A DNA stretch of 64,000 nt, taken from the NCBI RefSeq assembly GCF_001269655.1, contig NZ_LHVE01000006.1:372001-436000 (forward strand), read 5' to 3'. A program made the position numbers and the translations under genes. The DNA comes from Pseudomonas thivervalensis. Its GTDB lineage: Bacteria > Pseudomonadota > Gammaproteobacteria > Pseudomonadales > Pseudomonadaceae. The number at the start of each line of letters is the position of its first letter. Position 1 is the first letter of the stretch. A model generated the notes under the pieces. That model ran no database searches. It had not been told where the DNA came from and saw only the letters and a program-made list of their open reading frames with translations. Below, one piece after another: positions 16,266 through 25,101 of this stretch.

Positions 16266-18039
16266 CCCGCAACTGCTGGACTATTACCAACGCGAACTGA
16301 CTTGGTTGCGTCATGCCGGGAGTCTGTTCGCCGAGCGTTATCCCAAGGTCGCCCGGCGCCTGGAGCTGTCCCCCGGCGAATGCCCCGACCCCCACGTCGA
16401 GCGCCTGCTGGAAGGGTTCGCCCTGCTCGCCGCGCGCTTGCAACGGCGGCTGGATGACGACTACGCCGAATTCAGCGATGCCCTGCTCGAACAGCTTTAC
16501 CCGCTGGCCATGCGGCCCTTGCCGTCGTGTGCCATCGTGCAGTTCGAACCCGACCCGAGCAAAGGCAACTTGAACGAGGGTTATCCGCTGCCCCGCGACA
16601 CCCCGCTGTTCGTCACCACGGACAAAGGCCAGAGCATTCATTTTCGCACCACGGCTGCTGTGCATTTGTGGCCGGTACAGGTCAGCGAAGCGTTGCTGCT
16701 GGGCAGCGATGAAGCCCAGGCGCTGACCGGGGTGGTCCAGGCTCGCTCGGCCTTGCGCCTGGAACTGGGCTGCCTGGGGAAAAGCCAATGGTCGACGCTG
16801 GGAATCGACTCGCTGCGGGTACACCTCGCGGCGTCACCGATGATCAACGCCGGGCTGTACGATTTGCTGGGCGCTCACGCCATCAAGGTCTTGGCCGGCG
16901 CGCCGGGCAGCGTGCCGGAGCCACTGAAGGGCTTGCCACAGATCGTCGGCTTCGCCAGCGACCAGGCCCTGCTGCCGGACGAGGACGGCGTGCACCCTGG
17001 TATGCGCCTGCTGGCCGAGTACTTTGCCTTCCCGGATAAATTCAGCTTCTTCGACCTGCCCCTGGCCGGCGCCACCAGCGACAGCCAATCGTTGTACCTG
17101 TACATCGTGTTCGACCGCGCCCCCAGCAGTCGCCTGCCGCTCCAGGCCAGCGACATCGCTTTGGGCTGCACCCCGGTGATCAACCTGTTTCCCCGGACGT
17201 CCGAACCGCTGCGCCCGGACGGCACCCGCAGCGAGTATCGGCTGGTGGCCGACAGTCATCGGGAAAACAGCGTCGAGATCCACAGCATCCGGGGCATGCG
17301 CGCCATCTCCAGCCAGGGCGTGCGCAAAGTGCCGGCCTATTACGGCAGCCAGCATGGCAGCGACCAACCCTGCTATTGGCATGCACGCCGGGTCAGCGGC
17401 ATGAGCCCGAACCGGCTGGGCACCGACTTGATGATCAGCCTGGTGGACACCCAGTTCGACCCGCTGGCCGACACCCGCGACTACAGCCTCACCGCCGAAC
17501 TGCTGTGCACCAACCGCCACCTGGCCCAAAACCTGCCGGCCGGCACGCCCCTGGGTTTCGAGCGTCCGGGGCCGGTGGCCTGGGCCCGCCTGCGCAACCC
17601 ACCCAGCCCGCAAAGCCTGCCGCGGCTGGACGGTGAATCGCGCTGGCGGCTGGTGTCGCAATTGACCCTCAACCATCTGTCACTGGTCGAAGGTCCCCAG
17701 GCACTGGATGCCCTGCGCGAGATTCTCGAATTGCACAACCTGCGGGACGAAGCCAGCGCCCACCGCCAGATCGAAGGGGTAACCGGACTGGGCTGCGACC
17801 GGGTCATCGCCCATGTCGGCGAAGACGCCTGGCGCGGTTGGCGAAACGGCCTGGAGGTGCGCCTGCAACTGGACTCGCAACACTTCGTCGGCAGCAGCGC
17901 CGTGCTGTTCTCCGGGGTGCTGGCGCAGTTCTTTTCCCTGTACGCCACCGCCAATCGCTTCGTGCGCACCGTGCTGGTCCAGTCCGACAAGGAGGTCAAG
18001 ACATGGCAACCCCAAGCCGGCAAACCCCTGGTGCTCTGA
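16249..18039 (+). CDS. tssF: Type VI baseplate protein TssF (VasA/ImpG)
   Basis: TssF forms the baseplate wedge together with TssG and TssE. The 596-residue product begins MSDSIDPQLLDYYQRELTWL, which matches the family's usual N-terminus, so I chose the ATG at 16249 over the in-frame ATG at 16210. Further family blocks are FAERYPKVARRLEL, DPHVERLLEGFALLAARLQ, and a central SVRPDGTRSEYRLV-like region (LRPDGTRSEYRLVADSHRENSVEI). It overlaps tssE by 17 bp and tssG by 37 bp. Confidence 0.95.
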   Translation: MSDSIDPQLLDYYQRELTWLRHAGSLFAERYPKVARRLELSPGECPDPHVERLLEGFALLAARLQRRLDDDYAEFSDALLEQLYPLAMRPLPSCAIVQFEPDPSKGNLNEGYPLPRDTPLFVTTDKGQSIHFRTTAAVHLWPVQVSEALLLGSDEAQALTGVVQARSALRLELGCLGKSQWSTLGIDSLRVHLAASPMINAGLYDLLGAHAIKVLAGAPGSVPEPLKGLPQIVGFASDQALLPDEDGVHPGMRLLAEYFAFPDKFSFFDLPLAGATSDSQSLYLYIVFDRAPSSRLPLQASDIALGCTPVINLFPRTSEPLRPDGTRSEYRLVADSHRENSVEIHSIRGMRAISSQGVRKVPAYYGSQHGSDQPCYWHARRVSGMSPNRLGTDLMISLVDTQFDPLADTRDYSLTAELLCTNRHLAQNLPAGTPLGFERPGPVAWARLRNPPSPQSLPRLDGESRWRLVSQLTLNHLSLVEGPQALDALREILELHNLRDEASAHRQIEGVTGLGCDRVIAHVGEDAWRGWRNGLEVRLQLDSQHFVGSSAVLFSGVLAQFFSLYATANRFVRTVLVQSDKEVKTWQPQAGKPLVL

Positions 18040-19028
18040 ACCTGAGCGAGCGACTGCGGCGCGACCCGCAACGCTTCGAATGGCTCCAGGCCCTGTTAGT
18101 GCTCGAACGTGAACAGCCCCAGGCCGAGCCCCTGGGCAGCGGCACCGCGCCGCACGCCGAGGCCTTGCGCTTGCGTGGGCCCTTGACGCCGCTGTTTGCC
18201 GCCAGTGAAGTCGAGAGCCTGAGCCAGGAACCCGGCTTGCCGCCCACCCTGACCACACCGATCTTCGGCCTCGGTGGTCCGGACGGTCCGCTGCCCTACG
18301 CCTATCAGGAATGGCTGCAGCAACGGGCGCGGGCGAAGGACCATGCCCCAGCGGAATTCCTCGACCTGTTCCAGCATCGCCTGCTCAGCCTGCTGTACAA
18401 GGTGATGCGCAAACATCGCATCGCCCTCGGTTTTACCACCCCGGGCGCGTCCGCCGTACACGCGCAACTGCGCGCATTGACGGGCCTGCTGCCCAAGGCC
18501 TTGCAGGAACGCCAGGCCGCCCCCGACTCGGCAGTCCTGGCCTGCACCGCGCTGTATGCCGATGGCCGGCGCTCCCTGGACGGGTTCGCGGCGATTGTCC
18601 GTGAACAGTTCGGGCTGCCCGTGGAGCTCAGCGCCTACGAAGGGGGCTGGCGTGAAATCCCGCCGGCCAGCCGCAGTCGCTTGCACCTGGGCGGACGCAA
18701 CCTGCGCCTGGGACGCAACGCAGTGGCCGGCACCCGGGTGTGGGATGAACACGCCGGCGTGCGCCTGACCCTCGGCCCGCTGAGCATGGCCCAGGCCAGC
18801 GCATTGCTGCCCATCGGCGAGACCCATCCGCTGCTCGCCAGCCTTTATGCCCTGTATTTCGGCCCAGACCTGGATTGCACCCTGGTGCTGCTGGTCCGCG
18901 GCGCCGGCCCGCTGCAACTGGGCCGCCAGGCCACACCACGGCTGAATTGGAACGGTGGCCTGCAACGCCAGCCGAGCCTGGCCGTGCAACGGATCGAAAC
19001 CCGCCTTCGTCAGCCGGAGATCGCCTGA
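18003..19028 (+). CDS. tssG: Type VI baseplate protein TssG (VasB/ImpH)
   Basis: TssG completes the TssEFG wedge. The product starts MATPSRQTPGALNLSERLRRDP at 18003 and is 341 residues, close to the usual size. The RFEWLQALLVLE helix, the FGLGGPDGPLPYAYQEWLQQR loop and DFLDLFQHRLLSLLYKVMRKHR-type helix (EFLDLFQHRLLSLLYKVMRKHR) are the clearest family marks. A longer in-frame extension upstream to 17838 runs entirely inside tssF and gives non-family sequence, so it was not used. The 37-bp overlap with tssF is unusually long for this operon. Confidence 0.94.
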   Translation: MATPSRQTPGALNLSERLRRDPQRFEWLQALLVLEREQPQAEPLGSGTAPHAEALRLRGPLTPLFAASEVESLSQEPGLPPTLTTPIFGLGGPDGPLPYAYQEWLQQRARAKDHAPAEFLDLFQHRLLSLLYKVMRKHRIALGFTTPGASAVHAQLRALTGLLPKALQERQAAPDSAVLACTALYADGRRSLDGFAAIVREQFGLPVELSAYEGGWREIPPASRSRLHLGGRNLRLGRNAVAGTRVWDEHAGVRLTLGPLSMAQASALLPIGETHPLLASLYALYFGPDLDCTLVLLVRGAGPLQLGRQATPRLNWNGGLQRQPSLAVQRIETRLRQPEIA

Positions 19029-19029
19029 A

Positions 19030-21573
19030 ATGGAACTGGCCAGCCTGATCGGACGCCTCAACCCGGAAAACCGCCGCGCCCTGGAACGGGCCGCACAACG
19101 CTGCATGCAGCGCAGCCATCACTATGTGGAAATCGAACACCTGCTGTTGGAACTGCTCGATATCGAGAGCGGTGACTTCGCCTGCCTGCTGCCGCGTTTC
19201 GGCCTGGAACGTGACGCGGTGGCCGCGGAAACCAACAAGGCCCTGGACCTGTTCAAATCCGGCAGCACCCGCACGCCCGCCCTGTCGGCGCAAACCATCG
19301 GCCTGCTGGAAGATGCCGTGGTCCAGGCCAGTGTGCTGGGCCTGGACAGCATCCGCTCCGGGCTGTTGCTCCTGGCACTGCTGGACCGTGACGAGCGCCG
19401 CAGCCTGCTGCTCAACAGCGCCTCGTCGTTGCTGCGTATCCCCCGCGATGCGCTGCGCACCCATCTATTGGAATGGACCGAAAGCTCCCGTGAGCATGTC
19501 GGCGGCGTGCGCCCGGCCAAACCCGGCGAAGCACCACAAAAACAGGACCCGGTGCTCGACCAGTACACCCAAGACCTGACCGCCGACGCCCGGAACGGCC
19601 GCATCGACCCCATCGTCGGTCGCGATGGCGAGATCCGCCAGTGCATCGACATTCTCCTCAGGCGCCGGCAGAACAACCCGATCCTGGTGGGCGCGCCGGG
19701 GGTCGGCAAGACCGCCGTGGTGGAAGGCCTGGCCCTGCGCATCGCCGCCGGGGATGTGCCGCCGTCGCTACAGGAAGTCACCTTGCGTGTACTCGACCTG
19801 GGCCTGTTGCAGGCCGGTGCCGGGGTCAAGGGCGAGTTCGAACAGCGCCTCAAGGGCGTGATCGACGCGGTACGCAGCGCGGAAAAACCGATCATCCTGT
19901 TCATCGACGAAGCCCACACACTGATCGGCGCCGGCGGTGCCGAAGGCGGCAGCGATGCGGCCAACCTGCTCAAGCCGGCCCTGGCCCGGGGCGAACTGCG
20001 CACCCTGGCCGCCACCACCTGGCTGGAGTACAAGAAATACTTCGAGAAAGACCCGGCCCTGGCCCGCCGCTTCCAGTTGGTGCAGGTCGAGGAGCCGGAC
20101 GAACTCACCGCCGTGGAAATGCTCCGGGGCGTGGCGAGCAAACTGGAACAGCACCACGGCGTGCAAGTGCTGGACGCCGCCATCCACGAGGCGGTGAAGC
20201 TGTCCCACCGCTACATCTCCGGGCGCCAGTTGCCGGACAAAGCCATCAGCGTGCTCGACACCGCCTGCGCCCGGGTCGCCCTCGGCCAGCACGACGTGCC
20301 ACCGCCCCTGGAAAGCCTGCGTCACCGGCAGAACAGCCTCAAGGATGAAGTCGAACGCCTGCGCCGGGAACAGGCCACCGGTCTGGATCATCGCGAACGC
20401 ATCACCCTGCTGGAAAGCGAATCGACCAGCAACGTGCAGGCCATCCGCGAGCTGGAAACCCGCTGGGGCGAAGAGCGCGAAGCCGTGCGCGAACTGCTCG
20501 ATACCCGGCGCGAACTGCTCGCCCTGAGCGAACGCGCCGACGGTGAAAAAGCCGACACCGAGATCGATAACCGCATCGACCACCTGGCCGCCGAACTGCT
20601 GCGCCTGGAGGCCGGTCTCGATGCCATTCGCCAAGACGATCCGCTGGTGCCCGAACAGGTGGACAGCAAGACCGTCGCCGCGGTGATCGCCGGCTGGACC
20701 GGCATCCCGGTCGGCAAGATGCTCGCCGACGAAGCCCATGCCGTGCGCACCCTCGGCCAGCGCATGGGCCAGCGGGTCATGGGCCAGGGCACGGCGCTGA
20801 ACACCATCGCCCAACGCCTGCAAGCCTACCGCGCCGGCCTTACCGACCCGCAGAAGCCGGTCGGCGTGTTCCTGCTGGTGGGCCCCACCGGCGTGGGCAA
20901 GACCGAAACCGCCTACGCCCTGGCCGATGCCTTGTACGGCGGTGAGCGCAACCTGATCAGCATCAACCTCTCGGAGTACCAGGAAGCTCACACCGTCAGC
21001 CAACTCAAAGGCGCCCCACCCGGCTACGTCGGCTATGGCAGCGGCGGCGTGCTCACCGAAGCGGTGCGGCGCAAACCCTATTCCGTGGTGCTGCTGGATG
21101 AAATCGAAAAGGCCCACCCGGACGTGCTCGAAGCCTTCTACAACGTCTTCGACAAAGGCCTGATGGAAGACGGCACCGGCCTGGTGGTGGACTTCAAGAA
21201 CACCGTGATGCTCGCCACCAGCAACGTCGGCGCCGAGTTGCTGCTGGACACGCCGACCGCGCAACTGGGCAGCGACGCCTTCAACGAAGCTTTGCACAAA
21301 GTGCTGCTGCAAGCGTTCCGCCCGGCCTTTTTGGCGCGCATGACGGTGGTGGCGTACCGGCCGCTGGATGAGGCGACGCTGGAGGGAATCGTGCTGGCGA
21401 AGTTGGAGAAGTTGCGCGGGCGCTACAAGGCGGCAACGGGCAAGCAGTTCGAATTCGATGCGGGAATCGTCAAGGCGGTGTTGGCCAAATGCAGCGCGGC
21501 CGGGGCACGGGATGTCGAGAATGTATTGATGACGCAGGTGACGGGAAAGCTGGCGGAGTGGGTGTTGGAATGA
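19030..21573 (+). CDS. tssH: Type VI sheath-recycling AAA+ ATPase TssH (ClpV)
   Basis: ClpV unfolds contracted TssBC sheaths so that they can be reused. The 847-residue product has the Clp N-terminal repeat domain, two AAA+ modules with Walker A motifs GAPGVGKT (from residue 221) and GPTGVGKT (from residue 618), Walker B FIDEAHTL and LLDEIEKAHPD, and a coiled middle domain between about 430 and 545. The start at 19030 (MELASLIGRLNPENRRALE) is one base after the tssG stop and has GGAG 10 nt upstream; the upstream in-frame ATG at 18955 lies within tssG. The N-terminal helix that would bind TssC is present. Confidence 0.96.
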   Translation: MELASLIGRLNPENRRALERAAQRCMQRSHHYVEIEHLLLELLDIESGDFACLLPRFGLERDAVAAETNKALDLFKSGSTRTPALSAQTIGLLEDAVVQASVLGLDSIRSGLLLLALLDRDERRSLLLNSASSLLRIPRDALRTHLLEWTESSREHVGGVRPAKPGEAPQKQDPVLDQYTQDLTADARNGRIDPIVGRDGEIRQCIDILLRRRQNNPILVGAPGVGKTAVVEGLALRIAAGDVPPSLQEVTLRVLDLGLLQAGAGVKGEFEQRLKGVIDAVRSAEKPIILFIDEAHTLIGAGGAEGGSDAANLLKPALARGELRTLAATTWLEYKKYFEKDPALARRFQLVQVEEPDELTAVEMLRGVASKLEQHHGVQVLDAAIHEAVKLSHRYISGRQLPDKAISVLDTACARVALGQHDVPPPLESLRHRQNSLKDEVERLRREQATGLDHRERITLLESESTSNVQAIRELETRWGEEREAVRELLDTRRELLALSERADGEKADTEIDNRIDHLAAELLRLEAGLDAIRQDDPLVPEQVDSKTVAAVIAGWTGIPVGKMLADEAHAVRTLGQRMGQRVMGQGTALNTIAQRLQAYRAGLTDPQKPVGVFLLVGPTGVGKTETAYALADALYGGERNLISINLSEYQEAHTVSQLKGAPPGYVGYGSGGVLTEAVRRKPYSVVLLDEIEKAHPDVLEAFYNVFDKGLMEDGTGLVVDFKNTVMLATSNVGAELLLDTPTAQLGSDAFNEALHKVLLQAFRPAFLARMTVVAYRPLDEATLEGIVLAKLEKLRGRYKAATGKQFEFDAGIVKAVLAKCSAAGARDVENVLMTQVTGKLAEWVLE

Positions 21574-21648
21574 CTTGCCCTGGGCTTCAGGCGGTGAAGT
21601 GTCGTTTTTCACCTTGTATTTATTCATGACCAATGGAAGGACGTTGCC

Positions 21649-22215
21649 ATGCTGAAGGCAAGACTTGAACTGGAAAAACGCCATCTTTGTCCCACCTTCG
21701 CCAATACTCACGCAGGCATCGTCAGTTTCGACCTGCGCCTTGATATTGATCGAGACTTGCTGGCGTTGGCAGACGGCAACTCGCATCGTGCCTACTACCT
21801 GCCGTGGAATCCTGACGCGGGATTCTATGTCGACCTCCCTGCGACCCCGACGGGCAACGACCCACTCCTGTTCCTCACTGCCAACCTGACAGGCTGTTGC
21901 GTGGGAATCCAGAACTTCGGCGGGTTCATCAGGGTTCGACACTACAACCTGTACACCACGGGCAATCAGAATCCGATCTTCTCCCAGGATGATCTTTTCC
22001 GCTATGGCACCAACGTTTCCTGGCTGCTGCCGTCGGACAAATACAATGTTCCCGCCATCCAACGGGCGGCCCCGTATACCCATGGAGGGCCGTGGGCCGA
22101 AGCCGTCCTGTGGGGCGAGTACGTCGCCACCTACTGGCCATTCACTTCGAAGTGGCACTTCTACTACCAGAATGGAAACGCCAATAAAGTTATCCATGAA
22201 TTGAATTACCAGTAG
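21649..22215 (+). CDS. Orphan T6SS-cluster protein, candidate CNF1/BLF1-like glutamine deamidase effector
   Basis: I do not recognise this 188-residue protein as a named family. It sits between clpV and vgrG, the usual place for effectors or adaptors, with GGAAGG before its ATG and only 11 bp to vgrG. It has no signal peptide or membrane helix and is rich in aromatic residues. A predicted strand ends in L80-T81-G82-C83, and a second strand (GGFIRVRH) puts H98 exactly 15 residues after C83. In CNF1-type deamidases the catalytic Cys follows L-S-G and the catalytic His lies 15 residues downstream (C866/H881). BLF1 uses the same LSGC motif. The match is by eye and short. A structural role, or an adaptor function for the VgrG, remains possible. 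Confidence 0.5.
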   Translation: MLKARLELEKRHLCPTFANTHAGIVSFDLRLDIDRDLLALADGNSHRAYYLPWNPDAGFYVDLPATPTGNDPLLFLTANLTGCCVGIQNFGGFIRVRHYNLYTTGNQNPIFSQDDLFRYGTNVSWLLPSDKYNVPAIQRAAPYTHGGPWAEAVLWGEYVATYWPFTSKWHFYYQNGNANKVIHELNYQ

Positions 22216-22226
22216 CAGGCCTTTCA

Positions 22227-24236
22227 ATGCCCCGCTCCACCGACAGCAACACCACCCTCTCGCTCACCGCCGCCACGCTGTCGGCGCTGTACCCTGAATC
22301 GCTGTCTGGCGAAGAGCGCCTCAATGCCTTGGGTTCGCACATCCTCAACGGCATCAACGACGGCGCCTCGCTGGACCTCACCACGGCCGTCGCCAGCCAT
22401 GTGACCACCACGCTGCACAAGGACGCTTTGCTGCGCCCACTGGATTGGCTGGTGGCCGAAATCCGCCAACTCCCTGCCGACGCCACCGCCGAGCGTTATC
22501 AGCTGTTGCTCCGGCCCTGGCTCTGGTGGTTGAGCCTGGCCAGCAACAACCGCGTGTTTCAGAACCTCGCCACCTCGGACATCGTCACCACGATTTTCAA
22601 CGCCCACGGTTTTACCGATTTCCAGCTCAAGCTCAGCGGCAGCTACACACCCCGCGAGTACTGCGTGCAATACGGCGAAACCGACCTGGCCTTCGTCTCG
22701 CGCCTGTTGGAAGAAGACGGAATTTTCTGGTTCTTCAGCCATGAAGACGGCAAGCACACCCTGGTTCTGGCAGACAGCAACGACGCCTTCGCCCCCATCC
22801 CCAATGGACCGACGGTGAGTTATCTCGGGCAGAAACTGGGGGAGCGAGAGCTGCACGGCATCCGCTCAGGACAGATGTGCCTGCAAGCGGTGGCCGGGGT
22901 TTACCAGGCCACCGATTATGAATTCACCACACCGACCACCTCACTCTTCAGCCAGGCCGAAGCCGTGGCCGGGCCGAGTTCGATGTACGAACATCCGGGC
23001 AGCTATACCGCCAAGGCCCAGGGCGATGCGCTGACCAAACAGCGGGTGGACGGTCTGCGCAGCCAGGAGAAACGTTTTGTCGGCGAAAGCGACTGTCGCT
23101 GGCTGGTGCCGGGGTATTGGTTCACCCTCGCCGGTCATGAAGACCCGACGTTGAATATCGATTGGGTGGTGACCGCGGTCAGCCATGAAGCCAGTCATGA
23201 AAGCTATCGCAATCGCTTCGAAGCGATTCCCAAGGCCACGGCTTATCGCCCGGCCCGCGTCACGCCAAAACCGCGCATGCACACCCAGACGGCCGTGGTG
23301 GTGGGCAAGGCCGGCGAAGAAATCTGGACCGATGAATACGGCCGGATCAAGTTGCAGTTCCCCTGGGACCGCACCGGCAAGAACGACGAGACCTCCTCCT
23401 GCTGGGTACGCGTGGTCTTGCCCTGGAGCGGCAAGGGCTTTGGCATGCAGTTCGTGCCGCGCATCGGCCAGGAAGTCATCGTCACCTTCATCGACGGCGA
23501 CCCGGATCGGCCCTTGGTCACCGGTTGCGTCTACAACGGCGACAACGCCCTGCCCTACGCGCTGCCGGCGAACCAGACCCAGTCCGGGATCAAGACCAAC
23601 TCGTCCAAGGGCGGTGGCGGTTTCAACGAGTTGCGATTCGAAGACAAGAAGGACGCCGAGGAGGTGTTCCTCCAGGCGCAAAAGGACTTCAACATCAACG
23701 TGCTCAACGACACCACCGCCACCGTCGGCCACGACGAAACCCTCACGGTGCAGAACGCCCGCACCCGCACGGTGAAGGACGGCGACGAGACCGTCACCCT
23801 GGAGAAAGGCAAGCGCAGCGTAACCATCCAGACCGGCAGCGACAGCCTCGACGTGAAGGACACCCGCACCGTCACCGTGGGCTCGGACCAGACCCACAGC
23901 ACCGGCGGCAACTATGACCACAAGGTCACCGGCAACTACAGCCTGACCGTGGACGGCAACCTGACCATCAAGGTCAGCGGCACCCTGACCCTGGAAAGCA
24001 GCGGCAGCTTCGCCATCAAGAGCGGCGCGGACCTGGCGGCCCAGGCCAGCACCTCCATCAGCCACAAAGCCGGCACGGCCCTGAGCAACCAGGCCGGGAC
24101 GTCATTGGAAAACAAGGCCGGCACCACCCTCACCAATGACGCCGGTATCAGCCTGGTGAACAAGGCGGCCGCCGAACAGACCGTGGATGGCGGTGGCATG
24201 CTGACGATCAAGGGTGGCCTGGTGAAGGTCAACTGA
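22227..24236 (+). CDS. vgrG: Type VI spike protein VgrG (TssI)
   Basis: VgrG trimers form the tip of the Hcp tube and carry effectors. The 669-residue product shows the gp27-like part (ILNGINDG...RPLDWLVAEIRQL; YTPREYCVQYGETDLAFVSRLLEEDGIFWFF), the gp5 OB-fold region (TDEYGRIKLQFPWDR, SCWVRVVLPWSGKGFGMQFVPRIGQEVIVTFIDGDPDRPLVTGCVYNG) and a repetitive beta-helix. The C-terminus ends with short AGTxLxNxA-type repeats and GGGMLTIKGGLVKVN. No enzymatic extension follows, so any cargo would be a separate protein. It is flanked by the orphan gene at 21649 and a MORN-like gene at 24250. Confidence 0.97.
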   Translation: MPRSTDSNTTLSLTAATLSALYPESLSGEERLNALGSHILNGINDGASLDLTTAVASHVTTTLHKDALLRPLDWLVAEIRQLPADATAERYQLLLRPWLWWLSLASNNRVFQNLATSDIVTTIFNAHGFTDFQLKLSGSYTPREYCVQYGETDLAFVSRLLEEDGIFWFFSHEDGKHTLVLADSNDAFAPIPNGPTVSYLGQKLGERELHGIRSGQMCLQAVAGVYQATDYEFTTPTTSLFSQAEAVAGPSSMYEHPGSYTAKAQGDALTKQRVDGLRSQEKRFVGESDCRWLVPGYWFTLAGHEDPTLNIDWVVTAVSHEASHESYRNRFEAIPKATAYRPARVTPKPRMHTQTAVVVGKAGEEIWTDEYGRIKLQFPWDRTGKNDETSSCWVRVVLPWSGKGFGMQFVPRIGQEVIVTFIDGDPDRPLVTGCVYNGDNALPYALPANQTQSGIKTNSSKGGGGFNELRFEDKKDAEEVFLQAQKDFNINVLNDTTATVGHDETLTVQNARTRTVKDGDETVTLEKGKRSVTIQTGSDSLDVKDTRTVTVGSDQTHSTGGNYDHKVTGNYSLTVDGNLTIKVSGTLTLESSGSFAIKSGADLAAQASTSISHKAGTALSNQAGTSLENKAGTTLTNDAGISLVNKAAAEQTVDGGGMLTIKGGLVKVN

Positions 24237-24249
24237 CGGGAGCGCGGCA

Positions 24250-24786
24250 ATGACCACGAAAAGACTGGACCTGGAACGCGGCGACAGTCGGCTGGACGGG
24301 CAACTGGTCGATGGCCGGCTCGACGGCCCGTTGCAGATCGAAGAGGCCCAACGTCCACAAGCGAAGCTCAACTACAGCCAAGGTGAACTGCAAGGCACCA
24401 GCACCCTGTACCACCCCAACGGCAAGGTCTCGGCGGTGTTGCCGTTCGTAAAGGGAAAGTTGCAGGGCGTAGCGAGCTTCTACGCGGCCGAAGGCGGCTT
24501 GCAGCGCCAGGCCACGTACCGCCGCGGGTTGTTGCACGGTGAAGCGAACAACTACTTTCCCGACGGGCAACTGGCCGAAGCCGAAGTCTATCGCGACGGC
24601 GTGCGTGACGGCCGCTACCGCCGCCTGCACCCCAACGGCAACCCGGCGGTCGAGGCCCGTTACCTCAATGGCCAACTGCTGGAACCGGCCCAGGCCTACG
24701 CTGAAGACGGCCGGCCACTGGACCCCGAGGGCAAACCCATCTCCCGGCTGCGCTGGTGGTTCAGGCGCTGGAGCGAACCCGCATAA
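24250..24786 (+). CDS. MORN-like repeat protein (YwqK-type) at the end of the T6SS operon
   Basis: The 178-residue product is built of repeated GxLxGxxxxYxxxGxLxxxxxYxxGxLxG units (for example GELQGTSTLYHPNGK, GLLHGEANNYFPDGQLAEAE, GVRDGRYRRLHPNG), the pattern of the MORN-variant domain in YwqK-type antitoxins. It has no signal peptide. It starts 13 bp after vgrG with GGGAG upstream and closes the operon. Proteins of this type are often found next to vgrG genes. Whether it is an immunity protein, an adaptor or an effector accessory cannot be decided here. Its position after vgrG and the effector candidate makes a partner role plausible. Confidence 0.75.
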   Translation: MTTKRLDLERGDSRLDGQLVDGRLDGPLQIEEAQRPQAKLNYSQGELQGTSTLYHPNGKVSAVLPFVKGKLQGVASFYAAEGGLQRQATYRRGLLHGEANNYFPDGQLAEAEVYRDGVRDGRYRRLHPNGNPAVEARYLNGQLLEPAQAYAEDGRPLDPEGKPISRLRWWFRRWSEPA

Positions 24787-24807
24787 GCAAGCCCCCCCTG
24801 CTTATTC

Positions 24808-24898
24808 TGTGGGAGCGAGCCTGCTGGCGATGGCGGTGGGTCAGTTTGCATCGATGTTGACGGTGCCGCCGTCTTCGCGAGCAGGCTCGGTCCCACAA
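24808..24898. repeat. REPIN, GTGGGAGCGAGCCTGCT class
   Basis: GTGGGAGCGAGCCTGCTGGCGA is mirrored by TCGCGAGCAGGCTCGGTCCCAC. It marks the end of the T6SS cluster. In the remaining part of the gap (24899-25101) I see only the RBS of the next gene. Confidence 0.9.
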
Positions 24899-25101
24899 TG
24901 GTCCAGCGCCGAATGCAAAGAGTCGAGATATTCCATCGCTCTCGTCGATGACCTGAGCCCTGTTAATCACCACTGTTACCCTCCCGGCAAGCACCGAGTC
25001 ACAGGGCCAATTGCCTACCTACGCACAAAGCCGACAGGAACGCATACCAGACAATCAAAACACTGGCATCATGCTTTTTTCCTTGCACTCATGGAGTGAC
25101 T

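Noticed and set aside
19768..22227. An 819-codon open frame on the reverse strand across clpV and the orphan gene
   Set aside because: It is antisense to the clearly real clpV and vgrG-upstream genes. Its translation is a low-complexity mix of Gly, Val, Gln, Ala and His typical of GC-rich shadow frames, and it has no known domain.
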